The notes below the pieces were generated by a model that saw only the letters and a program-made list of their open reading frames with translations, was not told the DNA's origin and did no database searches. A program made the position numbers and the translations under genes. DNA of 64,000 bases from Nostoc sp. NMS7. GTDB taxonomy: Bacteria > Cyanobacteriota > Cyanobacteriia > Cyanobacteriales > Nostocaceae. The stretch is taken from positions 1 through 64,000 of the forward strand of contig NZ_JABXKJ010000242.1 in NCBI RefSeq assembly GCF_017115085.1, given 5' to 3'. Below, in pieces: positions 17,046 through 24,749 of the stretch. Position 1 is the stretch's first letter; each line of letters begins with the position of its first letter.

Positions 17046-17098
17046 GAATAGGGAGAGATGAGGGAGCTTTTTGAAATATTACCTCTCCTCATCCCCCT
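17046..17098. terminator. Imperfect bidirectional hairpin after cysK
   Basis: ATAGGGAGAGATGAGG pairs imperfectly with CCTCTCCTCATCCCCCTAT between the convergent cysK and ArsC-like genes. The loop carries CTTTTT. It is probably a shared terminator. Confidence 0.35.
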
Positions 17099-17106
17099 AT
17101 AGCCCA

Positions 17107-17580
17107 CTAATGTTTACAGCCACCTTCCTTATGGTGATGTTCATGACTCTTAACATGACCGTGAGAGCAGTTTTGCAAATCTTGCTTCATCAGATTTTCG
17201 CTGATTTCTTGCAAGGATTCGTCCACAGGCTTTAAGCCAATCCAAGCATCAATCTTTTTTGCATCAAATCCTACCTCGCGGCGTTCGCCTATTTCTAACA
17301 AAGGACGGCGAATTAACAGTGGTTCTCTTAGCATTAGCCCCAAAGCGGTATCTGCATCAATTTTTTCAGGAACCACCTCACCAGATTTTATCTTGGGGGA
17401 GGAAGGATTAAACCATTCGGCTACGGGGCGATCGCCAAAAAATGAACGCAACCGCTCAACTGTCCAAGGTTCTGTTAGCAGGTCGTATGGTATCACCTCA
17501 TGACCAGCAGCTGTGAGCAAAACTTTTTGCTTAGTACCACCTTTACAGCCTGGTTTGCTATAAAAAATTACTCTTGCCAT
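17107..17580 (-). CDS. ArsC/Spx-family nitrogenase-associated protein
   Basis: 157 residues with a thioredoxin-like ArsC fold: VIFYSKPGCKGG (single Cys12 at the active-site position), TALGLMLREPLLIRRPLLE (the LxxxPxLIxRP-type motif) and AWIGL. This matches the nitrogenase-associated ArsC-like family found in nif regions of diazotrophs. The C-terminus is His/Cys-rich (CSHGHVKSHEHHHKEGGCKH), which suggests metal binding. It is the last gene of a minus-strand run that starts upstream at coxB. The exact biochemical function of the family is unknown. Confidence 0.85.
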   Translation of the reverse strand: MARVIFYSKPGCKGGTKQKVLLTAAGHEVIPYDLLTEPWTVERLRSFFGDRPVAEWFNPSSPKIKSGEVVPEKIDADTALGLMLREPLLIRRPLLEIGERREVGFDAKKIDAWIGLKPVDESLQEISENLMKQDLQNCSHGHVKSHEHHHKEGGCKH

Positions 17581-17613
17581 TTAACTATCTCCTAATTACT
17601 CAATTGTTTGTAA

Positions 17614-17639
17614 TTGGTGCTTTAACGCTAAAGCACCAA
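17614..17639. repeat. 26-bp hairpin related to the cloverleaf element
   Basis: TTGGTGCTTTA and TAAAGCACCAA form a perfect 11-bp stem with loop ACGC. It lies between the cupin and ArsC-like genes. Flanking TTGTA...TACGA resembles the outer arms of the 13234-13291 element, so this is probably a one-hairpin relative. It could also attenuate transcription within the operon. Confidence 0.65.
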
Positions 17640-17675
17640 CTACGAGCCGATGAAATTAATCCTGAGGATTCCCAA

Positions 17676-18287
17676 TTAAAAATTCCTAGACTTATGGGTA
17701 ACTGAGTCAAACTCAAATCTCTGTTTTGGATCAGTTTCGCCGTAGACATTAAAAGTCACAGTTGGTTCATCACCCACTGCTTCTACACTGTGAATTGCAT
17801 CGGGAGTGAAGCTAATAATATCCCCTGGAAATAGAGTTACCTCTCCCGTCGGTTCAATTTTTTCCTGAAAATCTGGGCTATGGGTGCGTTGCCAAAAAGT
17901 ATTTTTTTCTTGACCTTTTAACACCGCCACTATTCCCCACGTCCCATGATTATGAATAGTTGATCGGGTTCCCGGTGCAAATGTTACTGTTTGCACCGTC
18001 AACGGAAAACCCAATTCTTCGTATAGGAGTAAAACAGAGGTTCCGGTTTTAGGCGAAGGCTCTAAATATTGACTTCCCACCCAGTAGGAATTTACAATCA
18101 ATCGCCTTACTAACATTCGGATTTCTGGCAGACGACTGGCTTGATCATCCCCATTATTAAGAACATCTTCTAGTTCAGTTAAAAACCGATAAAGACGATA
18201 ATTCTCTCTCAATAAATCCCATGCTCTCACAGATTTACAGGCTTGATACTGACCATCCCCTGTTACGAGCAAATCCCTACCTTTCAT
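17676..18287 (-). CDS. Cupin of the cysteine/3-mercaptopropionate dioxygenase type
   Basis: 203 residues. The metal triad is visible: H112-N-H114 in STIHNHGTWGIVAVLKGQE and H166 in FTPDAIHSVEA. The HxHxxWG pattern followed by a conserved Gly/Glu resembles thiol dioxygenases, which oxidise a thiol to a sulfinate with O2 and a single non-haem Fe(II). The substrate is not known. Its ATG lies 5 nt after the stop of the 56-residue peptide gene with SD AAAGG in between, so translation is coupled. The context (cox genes, nitrogenase-associated gene) suggests activity in heterocysts, where it could consume O2 or control thiol levels (inference). Confidence 0.8.
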   Translation of the reverse strand: MKGRDLLVTGDGQYQACKSVRAWDLLRENYRLYRFLTELEDVLNNGDDQASRLPEIRMLVRRLIVNSYWVGSQYLEPSPKTGTSVLLLYEELGFPLTVQTVTFAPGTRSTIHNHGTWGIVAVLKGQEKNTFWQRTHSPDFQEKIEPTGEVTLFPGDIISFTPDAIHSVEAVGDEPTVTFNVYGETDPKQRFEFDSVTHKSRNF

Positions 18288-18292
18288 ACCTT

Positions 18293-18463
18293 TTAAATTG
18301 ATAGGGAATAAGATTGGAGCACAATCAACTGAGAGATATTAGGAATACTGCTCAGATGAACTTGATTAGGTACGGTGACAGCAGGGAAGATCGGGTTACT
18401 ATTAGTAGCCGCTCCCCAGAGAGAGTTAGAGGAATATGATCTAGTAGATAACAAATTGTTCAT
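18293..18463 (-). CDS. Small 56-residue peptide, unknown function
   Basis: 56 residues from the ATG at 18463 (an upstream in-frame ATG at 18496 is less likely). An SD, AAGGTGA, sits about 5 nt before the start. The peptide is rich in Ser, Asn, Leu and Ile (STRSYSSNSLWGAATNSNPI). It has no signal peptide or TM segment and no cysteine. It is placed between a TPR-like gene and the cupin gene with tight spacing on both sides (25 and 5 nt), which argues for a real gene. It is not recognised as any known family. Confidence 0.45.
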   Translation of the reverse strand: MNNLLSTRSYSSNSLWGAATNSNPIFPAVTVPNQVHLSSIPNISQLIVLQSYSLSI

Positions 18464-18488
18464 GATGTTCACCTTGATTCTTGAGTAA

Positions 18489-18974
18489 TTAATCATCTTC
18501 TTCTGCTGGACGTGTCAAAATATCCAGGAGAATCCCGGCACCAAAATCATTCTTTTCGTCTATCTCTTTGACTTTGGTGCTGATTTCTTTTGCTTGCTCT
18601 ATCGCTCCTAACTTTGCTAGTACCAATCCAGAAGCGGCATAAGCATTCAAGTACAATCGAATTTGTGGGTCTTCTTTGCGATTGACTAATATAGGCTTCA
18701 GTTGCTCCCAGTCATCAGGAAATTTTTCTGCTTCTTTAATTTTATCTAATAATTTGACTGTTGTTTGCCAAGCAAGAGAATAATTATTTTTATAATAGAA
18801 AAATCTATATGCTGCTACCAAGACATCTGTATTTTCACCAGTTTGGTCTAAAGCCTGTTGAATATATTTTTCCGATTCTGATGTATTTTCCCAGGTTTGT
18901 GCAGCTAAAATTAATAAACTTTTGATGTCATCTGGAACCTGGAACCATGAGAATTTGTGGGGATCAAGTTGCAT
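18489..18974 (-). CDS. TPR-like helical protein of the cox/nif block
   Basis: 161 residues from the ATG at 18974. The frame extends to 19040 but starts there in a repeat-like GGGGAGTGGG tract. It is fully helical: ESEKYIQQALDQTG, DVLVAAYRFFYYKNNYSLAW, RLYLNAYAASGLVLAKLG and AIEQAKEISTKVKEI form about three TPR-like hairpins. The tail is acidic (RPAEEDD). It follows coxC by 68 nt on the same strand and precedes the peptide and cupin genes. Probably an adaptor protein; the function is unknown. Confidence 0.7.
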   Translation of the reverse strand: MQLDPHKFSWFQVPDDIKSLLILAAQTWENTSESEKYIQQALDQTGENTDVLVAAYRFFYYKNNYSLAWQTTVKLLDKIKEAEKFPDDWEQLKPILVNRKEDPQIRLYLNAYAASGLVLAKLGAIEQAKEISTKVKEIDEKNDFGAGILLDILTRPAEEDD

Positions 18975-19042
18975 AATAAATTTATTGGGGAGTGGGCAAT
19001 GGGGAGTAGGGGGTAGGAATATTGACCACTCCCCACTCACTT

Positions 19043-19642
19043 TTAAAACAAAGTCAGAACGTACACTAAGGTAAATAAAACAATCCAGATAATGTCTACG
19101 AAGTGCCAGTAAATTTCTGTCATTTCGATGAAAGTATGATTTGTTGCAGAATATTCATCGGGATGACGCGATCGCCACAATACACGTAATATCAATAACA
19201 GTCCCACAAAAACGTGCAAACCGTGGAACCCTGTCATGAGATAAAAGCAGTTGGCGAAGACGTTGCTAGTCAGTCCGTATCCTAAGGTTGAATACTCATA
19301 AACCTGACCACCTAAGAAAATTGCTCCCATGATTGCAGTAATTGCATACCACAGTTGCATTCCCTTGACGTTATTCTTTTTAATCGCCGTATCTCCGAAG
19401 TGAATCACGAAACTACTAGACACCAAAATAATGGTGTTAATCGTCGGCACAAGTAATTCTACTTCACTTCCTTCTGGAGGCCAAACGGCTGTAGTACCTC
19501 GGAAAAACAAATAAGTGGCAAAAAATCCTCCAAACATCAGGGATTCAGAGGCGAGAAACGTCAACAGTCCCCAAACTCTTAAATCTGGATGTTCTTCGTG
19601 TTCTGCACTGTGATCTTCGCTTGTCGTTGTAGCTATAGTCAT
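19043..19642 (-). CDS. coxC: Cytochrome c oxidase subunit III
   Basis: 199 residues with five hydrophobic segments: WGLLTFLASESLMFGGFFAT, TINTIILVSSSFVIHFGD, LWYAITAIMGAIFLGGQVYE, FYLMTGFHGLHVFVGLLLIL and HFVDIIWIVLFTLVYVLTLF. This is the short five-helix form typical of bacterial CtaE. The conserved Glu (LASES) and the GFHGLHV motif are present. It is the third gene of coxB-coxA-coxC, separated from coxA by a repeat pair. Confidence 0.95.
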   Translation of the reverse strand: MTIATTTSEDHSAEHEEHPDLRVWGLLTFLASESLMFGGFFATYLFFRGTTAVWPPEGSEVELLVPTINTIILVSSSFVIHFGDTAIKKNNVKGMQLWYAITAIMGAIFLGGQVYEYSTLGYGLTSNVFANCFYLMTGFHGLHVFVGLLLILRVLWRSRHPDEYSATNHTFIEMTEIYWHFVDIIWIVLFTLVYVLTLF

Positions 19643-19689
19643 AGATTTTTTGACAATATTATCTGCTGCGTCTGTTGTGGAGAATGAAT

Positions 19690-19830
19690 GAAGTCTTTTT
19701 TAAACGCAAAGGAACGCAAAGTAAACGCAAAGGTACGCAGAGTTTTACCTCAGTTCGTAGCGAATGGACTCAAACAAACTTTGCGCTCCTCTGCGCTTAC
19801 CTCTGCGCTCCTTTGCGTTTAAACTTAAAC
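19690..19830. repeat. Inverted pair of (A)AACGCAAAGG / CTCTGCG repeats between coxA and coxC
   Basis: AAACGCAAAGGAACGCAAAG and a second AAACGCAAAGGTACGCAGAG face the complement CTCTGCGCTTACCTCTGCG and CTCCTTTGCGTTTAAAC. They form a large imperfect inverted repeat within the cox operon. Same family as the copies in the hyp operon. It may modulate coxC expression. Confidence 0.75.
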
Positions 19831-19863
19831 CCTCAATTCGCCACGAATTTACGAAACTGTCTA

Positions 19864-21564
19864 CTAAGCACTAACTTCCGGCGTTGCAGATGGCTGTATT
19901 TCAGTGCTATGACCATGACCGTAGTCATAAGGCCCATGAGTGACAACCGGCAACACTTCCCAGTTTTCAATTGCGGGTGGTGAACTAGTTGTCCATTCTA
20001 AAGTCAAAGCTTGCCAAGGATTATCACCAGCCAAAGGCCCCTTCAGCCAACTGTAAATCATGTTGATGGCAAAAGGAATTACTGATATCCCCAAAACAAA
20101 TGAACCAAAGGTACAAATCTGATTGAGGTCGATAAATTGGGGGTCATACATTGCCACTCGTCGGGGCATTCCTTTTAAACCCAACTCGTGCATGGGTAAA
20201 AAGGTCAGATTAGTGCCGATGAAAGTAAGGGCAAAATGAACGCGTCCCCAGGTTTCATTTAGCATTCTTCCGGTCATTTTGGGGAACCAGTGATAAATAC
20301 CGGCGTAGATGCCAAACACGGAACCGCCAAACAGAACGTAGTGAAAATGTCCGACAACATAATATGTGTCGTGGACGTGAACATCAAAGGGGGCTGTTCC
20401 CATCGTCACACCGCTTAAGCCGCCCATGACAAACATCGACAACAAACCAATGGCAAAAAGCATCGCACTGGTGAAGCGGATTTTACCACCCCAGAGGGTC
20501 GCAACCCAGGCGAAAATCTTCACGCCAGTCGGAACTGCAACTATGAGCGTAGAGATAGTGAAGAACATCCGCATCCAACCGGGTGTACCACTGGTAAACA
20601 TGTGGTGTACCCAGACGAACAAACCCACAACGCAGATTGCTACACTAGAATAAGCGATCGCTTTATAACCAAAGATGGGCTTGCGGGAGTGAACTGGAAT
20701 TACCTCCGACATGATGCCGAAGATGGGCAGAATCATTAAATATACTGCAGGGTGGGAATAAAACCAGAATAAGTGTTGATAAATTACAACGTTACCGCCT
20801 GCATCTGGTTTAAAGAAGGAGGTGCCAAAGTTGAGGTCAAACAACAGCAGAACTAAACCGGCTGCTAATACAGGTGTAGAGAGAAGCGCCAACAGGGAGG
20901 TTGCCAAGATTGCCCAGCAAAACAGGGGTACTTGATCCCATTTCATGCTGGGAACCTTCATCATCAAAATGGTGATCACAAAGTTCAGCGAACCCAAAAT
21001 TGAAGAAGTTCCCACCAAAACGATCGCCAGTATCCACATAGTTTGAGCGATGGGTGCTGTCACCAAACTCAATGGTGGGTAAGCTGTCCAACCAGATTGC
21101 GAACCGCCAAAAATGAAACTACCTAATATCAGCGCTCCTGCTGGTGGATTTAACCAAAAAGCGATCGCGTTCAGCTTCGGGAAAGCCATATCCCTAGCAC
21201 CAACCATCAATGGCACCAAATAGTTACCAAATCCCCCAATAGCGCTAGGGACAATCCACAGGAAGATCATGATCGTCCCGTGATTGGTCATGAAAGCGTT
21301 ATACAGATTGGGGTCGAGGAAGTCTGCATCTGGTGTTGCTAATTCGACACGCAGAGCAACAGCCATCAGTCCACCGATGAGATAGAATACAAACGCTGTC
21401 ACTAGGTATTGAATACCAATAACCTTGTGGTCAACATTAAATGTAAAATAGTCCTGCCATTTCCACGCCTGCGGATGGGAGGTGTGGCCAGCCACCATTT
21501 TCGGTTTATTTTCTTCTGGTGGAGTATTCCGGGGAAATTCTACCTGCGTCATATTTTTTACCAC
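19864..21564 (-). CDS. coxA: Cytochrome c oxidase subunit I
   Basis: 566 residues, the catalytic haem-copper subunit. Ligands are visible: TNHGTIMIFLW (low-spin haem His); HLFWFYSHPAVYLMILP (CuB His and the cross-linked Tyr); VWVHHMFTSG (two CuB His); and DTYYVVGHFHYVLFGG (haem a3 and low-spin haem His). Twelve hydrophobic segments. An inner Met (MTQVEFPRN) four residues in could be the start. The order coxB-coxA-coxC with fdxB and patB nearby matches the heterocyst-specific cox2 locus of Anabaena (established for that organism). Here it should protect nitrogenase by removing O2. Confidence 0.96.
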   Translation of the reverse strand: MVKNMTQVEFPRNTPPEENKPKMVAGHTSHPQAWKWQDYFTFNVDHKVIGIQYLVTAFVFYLIGGLMAVALRVELATPDADFLDPNLYNAFMTNHGTIMIFLWIVPSAIGGFGNYLVPLMVGARDMAFPKLNAIAFWLNPPAGALILGSFIFGGSQSGWTAYPPLSLVTAPIAQTMWILAIVLVGTSSILGSLNFVITILMMKVPSMKWDQVPLFCWAILATSLLALLSTPVLAAGLVLLLFDLNFGTSFFKPDAGGNVVIYQHLFWFYSHPAVYLMILPIFGIMSEVIPVHSRKPIFGYKAIAYSSVAICVVGLFVWVHHMFTSGTPGWMRMFFTISTLIVAVPTGVKIFAWVATLWGGKIRFTSAMLFAIGLLSMFVMGGLSGVTMGTAPFDVHVHDTYYVVGHFHYVLFGGSVFGIYAGIYHWFPKMTGRMLNETWGRVHFALTFIGTNLTFLPMHELGLKGMPRRVAMYDPQFIDLNQICTFGSFVLGISVIPFAINMIYSWLKGPLAGDNPWQALTLEWTTSSPPAIENWEVLPVVTHGPYDYGHGHSTEIQPSATPEVSA

Positions 21565-21623
21565 TATGCGGAGTCCAGGGTCAAACGTCCAAAGTAATTA
21601 CAGCAGTTTTCAAATGAATAGAC

Positions 21624-21655
21624 CTCTCTCCAAACCTCTCTCCTTGAAGGAGAGA
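21624..21655. repeat. Palindromic repeat between coxB and coxA
   Basis: CTCTCTCC-TTGA-AGGAGAGAG forms a hairpin, flanked by a CCCTATTAGGGAAGAGG tract. It is a common cyanobacterial spacer repeat. A similar CTCTCCTTATAAAGGAGAG lies at 29623-29641. Confidence 0.6.
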
Positions 21656-21751
21656 GGCTTTGAATTTTCCCCTTCCCTATTAGGGAAGAGGGTAGGGGTT
21701 TAGGTCTTTTTTTTGTAGTCTACTCAACTAAAAATCCCTGTAAATGTGACT

Positions 21752-21807
21752 CTTGACTAATGACTAATGACCAATGACCAATGACTAATGACTAATGACC
21801 AATGACT
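21752..21807. repeat. Heptamer repeat array (GACTAAT/GACCAAT) entering the coxB stop
   Basis: Eight consecutive heptamers of GACTAAT or GACCAAT. The array continues into the coxB coding region: the last codons of coxB (K S L V I S H stop) are read from it on the minus strand. Confidence 0.85.
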
Positions 21808-22774
21808 TTAGAGTTGCTGCACTAATTCCCAGATCATGGGTATGGGGCGCGAGAAACTCTGATGTTGATAAGTCGGCTGGATTAATTGCAACGACTTGAT
21901 TTAGGTTTTGCTGTTGAGCAATTTGATTTTCTGTCCGCCAGCTATTATATTCTTCTGGTGTGTGGACAATTACCTGTGTCCGCATTGAACCGTGATAACC
22001 ACCGCATAACTCAGCACAAACTACGGGATATGTACCTGGTTTGGTGGCGACAAATCGTAGTTCGGTAGGGATACCGGGAAGTGCATCTTGTTTCAGGCGG
22101 AAATTTGGCACCCAGAATGAGTGAATTACATCTTGTGCTGAAAGGTTGAGTTGGACATCAGCACCGACGGGTATGTGCAATTCCCCAGAGGTAATGCCAC
22201 TATCGGGATAATTAAATATCCAGGCGTACTGTATGCCTTTGACATCAACAACTAAATCGGCTGGTTTGTTTAGGGTTTGAGGAGATGCACCGATGCCAAT
22301 TGTCGGGGCAATTGTTGGGGCAGTTGTTGCTTGGGAGGTATTGCTTAATGTAGCCGCGATAGCGGTTCCCGGCATCTGAGCAACATGTGCTGCTGAATGA
22401 GGATGACCCGCAGGATCAAAGCCTCCCATTCGGTTAAAAACATCTACACTGTAGATGCCCAAGAGGAGGACAATCACTGTTGGGATTGCTGTCCAAAAGA
22501 CTTCTAAGGGAACGTTGCCTTCCACTCTCACGCCATCGGTATCGTCACCCGGACGGCGACGAAACTGAATCAAAAAAACTACAATTGTTCCTTCTACCAC
22601 TAAGAAGAGTGCGATCGCAATGGTAAACATGACGTTAAAAAAACCGTCTACCAAAGGCGCTTGTAACGATGCTTGCACCGGCATGAGAGTGTGGTTTTGA
22701 CCAATCCAAATGCTGATTGCTGTAACTACTATCCCAGCAACCAGAGTCCATAGTGAAACAGGAACTTGTTGCAT
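21785..22774 (-). CDS. coxB: Cytochrome c oxidase subunit II
   Basis: 329 residues. N-terminal hydrophobic segment (residues 7-25), two further TM helices (about 48-70 and 93-112), then a periplasmic cupredoxin domain. The CuA ligands are H218, C253, C257, H261 and M264 (CAELCGGYHGSM). It accepts electrons from a c-type cytochrome or plastocyanin. A Thr/Ala/Pro-rich stretch (about 137-168) links the TM part to the cupredoxin part. The last seven residues, KSLVISH, come from a heptamer repeat array that also provides the stop codon. First gene of the cox operon. Confidence 0.95.
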   Translation of the reverse strand: MQQVPVSLWTLVAGIVVTAISIWIGQNHTLMPVQASLQAPLVDGFFNVMFTIAIALFLVVEGTIVVFLIQFRRRPGDDTDGVRVEGNVPLEVFWTAIPTVIVLLLGIYSVDVFNRMGGFDPAGHPHSAAHVAQMPGTAIAATLSNTSQATTAPTIAPTIGIGASPQTLNKPADLVVDVKGIQYAWIFNYPDSGITSGELHIPVGADVQLNLSAQDVIHSFWVPNFRLKQDALPGIPTELRFVATKPGTYPVVCAELCGGYHGSMRTQVIVHTPEEYNSWRTENQIAQQQNLNQVVAINPADLSTSEFLAPHTHDLGISAATLKSLVISH

Positions 22775-23425
22775 ACATGCTACCTGCTTTGTAAACCGTC
22801 TTTAAACGTGTGATTTTCTAGCAATTGGGAATTGAGCATTGTTATCTATTCCCTACTCTCCATTCCCCATTCCCTTTTCACTTATTAACTTTCTAACGTG
22901 CAGCCATAAAAAATGGGGGAAACTTCCAGATTTTTTCCATATCTTTCCCCCATAAAATTACAAATTATATTTCAACTCCTATGACAAAGTTAGCCCCCTG
23001 CTTTCAGAAAAGCTAGTTGTTCCAAGAGGGCACTGTTAGACTCAGGGCTATTTTGTTCTAGACATAAACCGCCCAGAACTAAAGTTCCTCTCTTATAGCT
23101 AAAGTCCGTTAAAACGGACTATAATCTTTTCTCATTCGTCTAAAGACGAATAAGTACTATTAGACTCAGAATAAATTCTGAGGCAGGCTAGATGAGAATA
23201 AAATAGCACTGTTGTTAGACCTAATATTGATTAGGCTATATTAGCAGCAAGTTTAAATTTGTTAATAGCTAACAATTTGCGATTTACGGATTTGTTTACT
23301 GTGAACTTTTTATTAGTTCTAGTAAATATTTAGTCTTCCCCTCAAGTTACCTTGCCTAGCGCATTTGCACTTTCTACAAACAGTGCCCCTTGAATGAACA
23401 ACAATTTTGACTAACTCCAAAAACC
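22775..23425. other. Intergenic region between coxB and fdxB
   Basis: 650 bp with no ORF. It should hold the coxB promoter (minus strand). The run of four small hairpins at 23076-23182 is the main feature. The rest is AT-rich. Confidence 0.6.
23076..23182. repeat. Run of four perfect small hairpins
   Basis: GAACT-AA-AGTTC (23076-23087), AGTCCGTT-AA-AACGGACT (23103-23120), ATTCGTCT-AA-AGACGAAT (23134-23151) and CTCAGAAT-AA-ATTCTGAG (23165-23182). All four have an AA centre but unrelated stems, which resembles the two inner hairpins of the 13234-13291 element. Confidence 0.8.
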
Positions 23426-23719
23426 TTAATTGTTTAATGCAACATGGGTGTAGCAGTTCTTGGGACAAATCCGTGAACACGCTTCACAACCAATGCAGTT
23501 ATCAGGAGAAGTAACTGCCATTACTTTCCGTTCAACTTCTTCATCATCTTCATCTTCTACAAATTCGCCTTCTTCATTGAGCGCCTTCAAACCTAGCACA
23601 TTGTATCCGCATACTTTAACGCATCTGCCACAGCCGATACATTTATCCTTGTCGATTTCCTGAGCAAATTTTGGTGTCCAAGTCTTACCGCCAAATGTCA
23701 AGCCTGTTAGTTGTGCCAT
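23426..23719 (-). CDS. fdxB: nif-type 2x[4Fe-4S] ferredoxin (ferredoxin III, FdxB)
   Basis: 97 residues from the ATG at 23719, with SD GAGGAT. The frame extends ten residues further upstream but without an SD. Two cluster motifs: C27-x2-C30-x2-C33-x3-C37 and C75-x2-C78-x2-C81-x3-C85. The N-terminus ([14 protein letters not shown]) and an acidic insert ([15 protein letters not shown]) between the clusters match the nitrogen-fixation ferredoxin III family. It is a likely electron carrier for nitrogenase or cofactor assembly. Minus strand, between coxB and the divergent patB. Confidence 0.9.
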   Translation of the reverse strand: MAQLTGLTFGGKTWTPKFAQEIDKDKCIGCGRCVKVCGYNVLGLKALNEEGEFVEDEDDEEVERKVMAVTSPDNCIGCEACSRICPKNCYTHVALNN

Positions 23720-24749
23720 GAATAAATCCTCAGCAATTTTGCCTGTCAATCTGTTTGTGCATTAATCATCATATTATCCTAATATTTTATTTTATTGGTA
23801 TTCAAAAATTACTTTTATCTCATCAAATTTCGATGACTTTGAACACAATGCAAAATTATTTTTATTTCAATTTATAGATGAAAATTATTACTAATAATAT
23901 GTTTTGCTTGTTCCCATGCTCTGCACGGGAATGCATTCATTGAGTCTCTGACTCAAATCTAACTCAAGGCAGCAGCCCCTAATCAGCCATTCCCATGCAG
24001 AGCATAGAAAGAGAGAAGGAAAAATTGGGGATAAAGCCTCGTGTAGATGCAGTTTTATTATTTCCCGCAAATGCAACTATATCTATAACAGTGATGATAT
24101 TCTTTTTCAAATATAATTAGGTTTAGGCAAATAAATATAGACGAATAGTATATATATACAAAATTAGATGTTCATTAGTTACAATTTCATATATGCAATA
24201 TGTATTTTATCAAGCAACAATTTTCAATTTAGCTGTGATTAAAGTATTTAGAGAAATCTTGACAAAATAAATATTATCTTGTCAAATAAAGAAACATAAT
24301 GAATTTATGAAGTAACTGTAAAGTTTGTGGCAGAATATTATCATGCATTAAATATTAAAATTATTAACAAATCAGATTAAGTCTAATTACAATCGGCTTA
24401 AATTTTTCATAAAAAGAGTTTGGGTAAGGTTTTATGGTCAAATCTAAAATGTTCATTAATTACCTAATAAAATAAATGTTAAGATTTTTTTCTAAGCTCA
24501 GTACGAACAAATTAATCATTTTTTTCATGAAATGTATAGTTAATAAGAAGTTTTCTTAGGCTCAGTTTTAAAGCCTTAAATATCTTCCAATTGGATGCGA
24601 AATCAAAATATGGATGTGGGGAGTGAGTGTGGTGAGAAAAGATGATTCTCGCCAGAAAGATAATGTGGTAGCGAGTCATGAATAAACAGGACTCATCCAG
24701 GGGAGACCTGAGACAGACATCTCAACGATTAGAGTGGGAAAAGAGCCTT
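23720..24749. other. Divergent regulatory region between fdxB and patB
   Basis: About 1 kb, AT-rich, with no ORF that looks real. It must hold the fdxB and patB promoters. Repeats of the TTCCC...GGGAA family lie at 23911-24008. Binding sites for NtcA, HetR or CnfR could not be assigned by eye. In-frame codons before the patB ATG (24678-24749) are probably untranslated. Confidence 0.5.
23911..24008. repeat. TTCCC...GGGAA hairpin repeat cluster
   Basis: TTCCCATGCTCTGCACGGGAA (23911-23931), TGAGTC-TCT-GACTCA (23941-23955), and an inverted copy of the first (CATTCCCATGCAGAGCATA, about 23990-24008). A relative with a perfect stem, TTCCCAGTC-TCT-GACTGGGAA, lies at 47870-47890. Confidence 0.75.
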
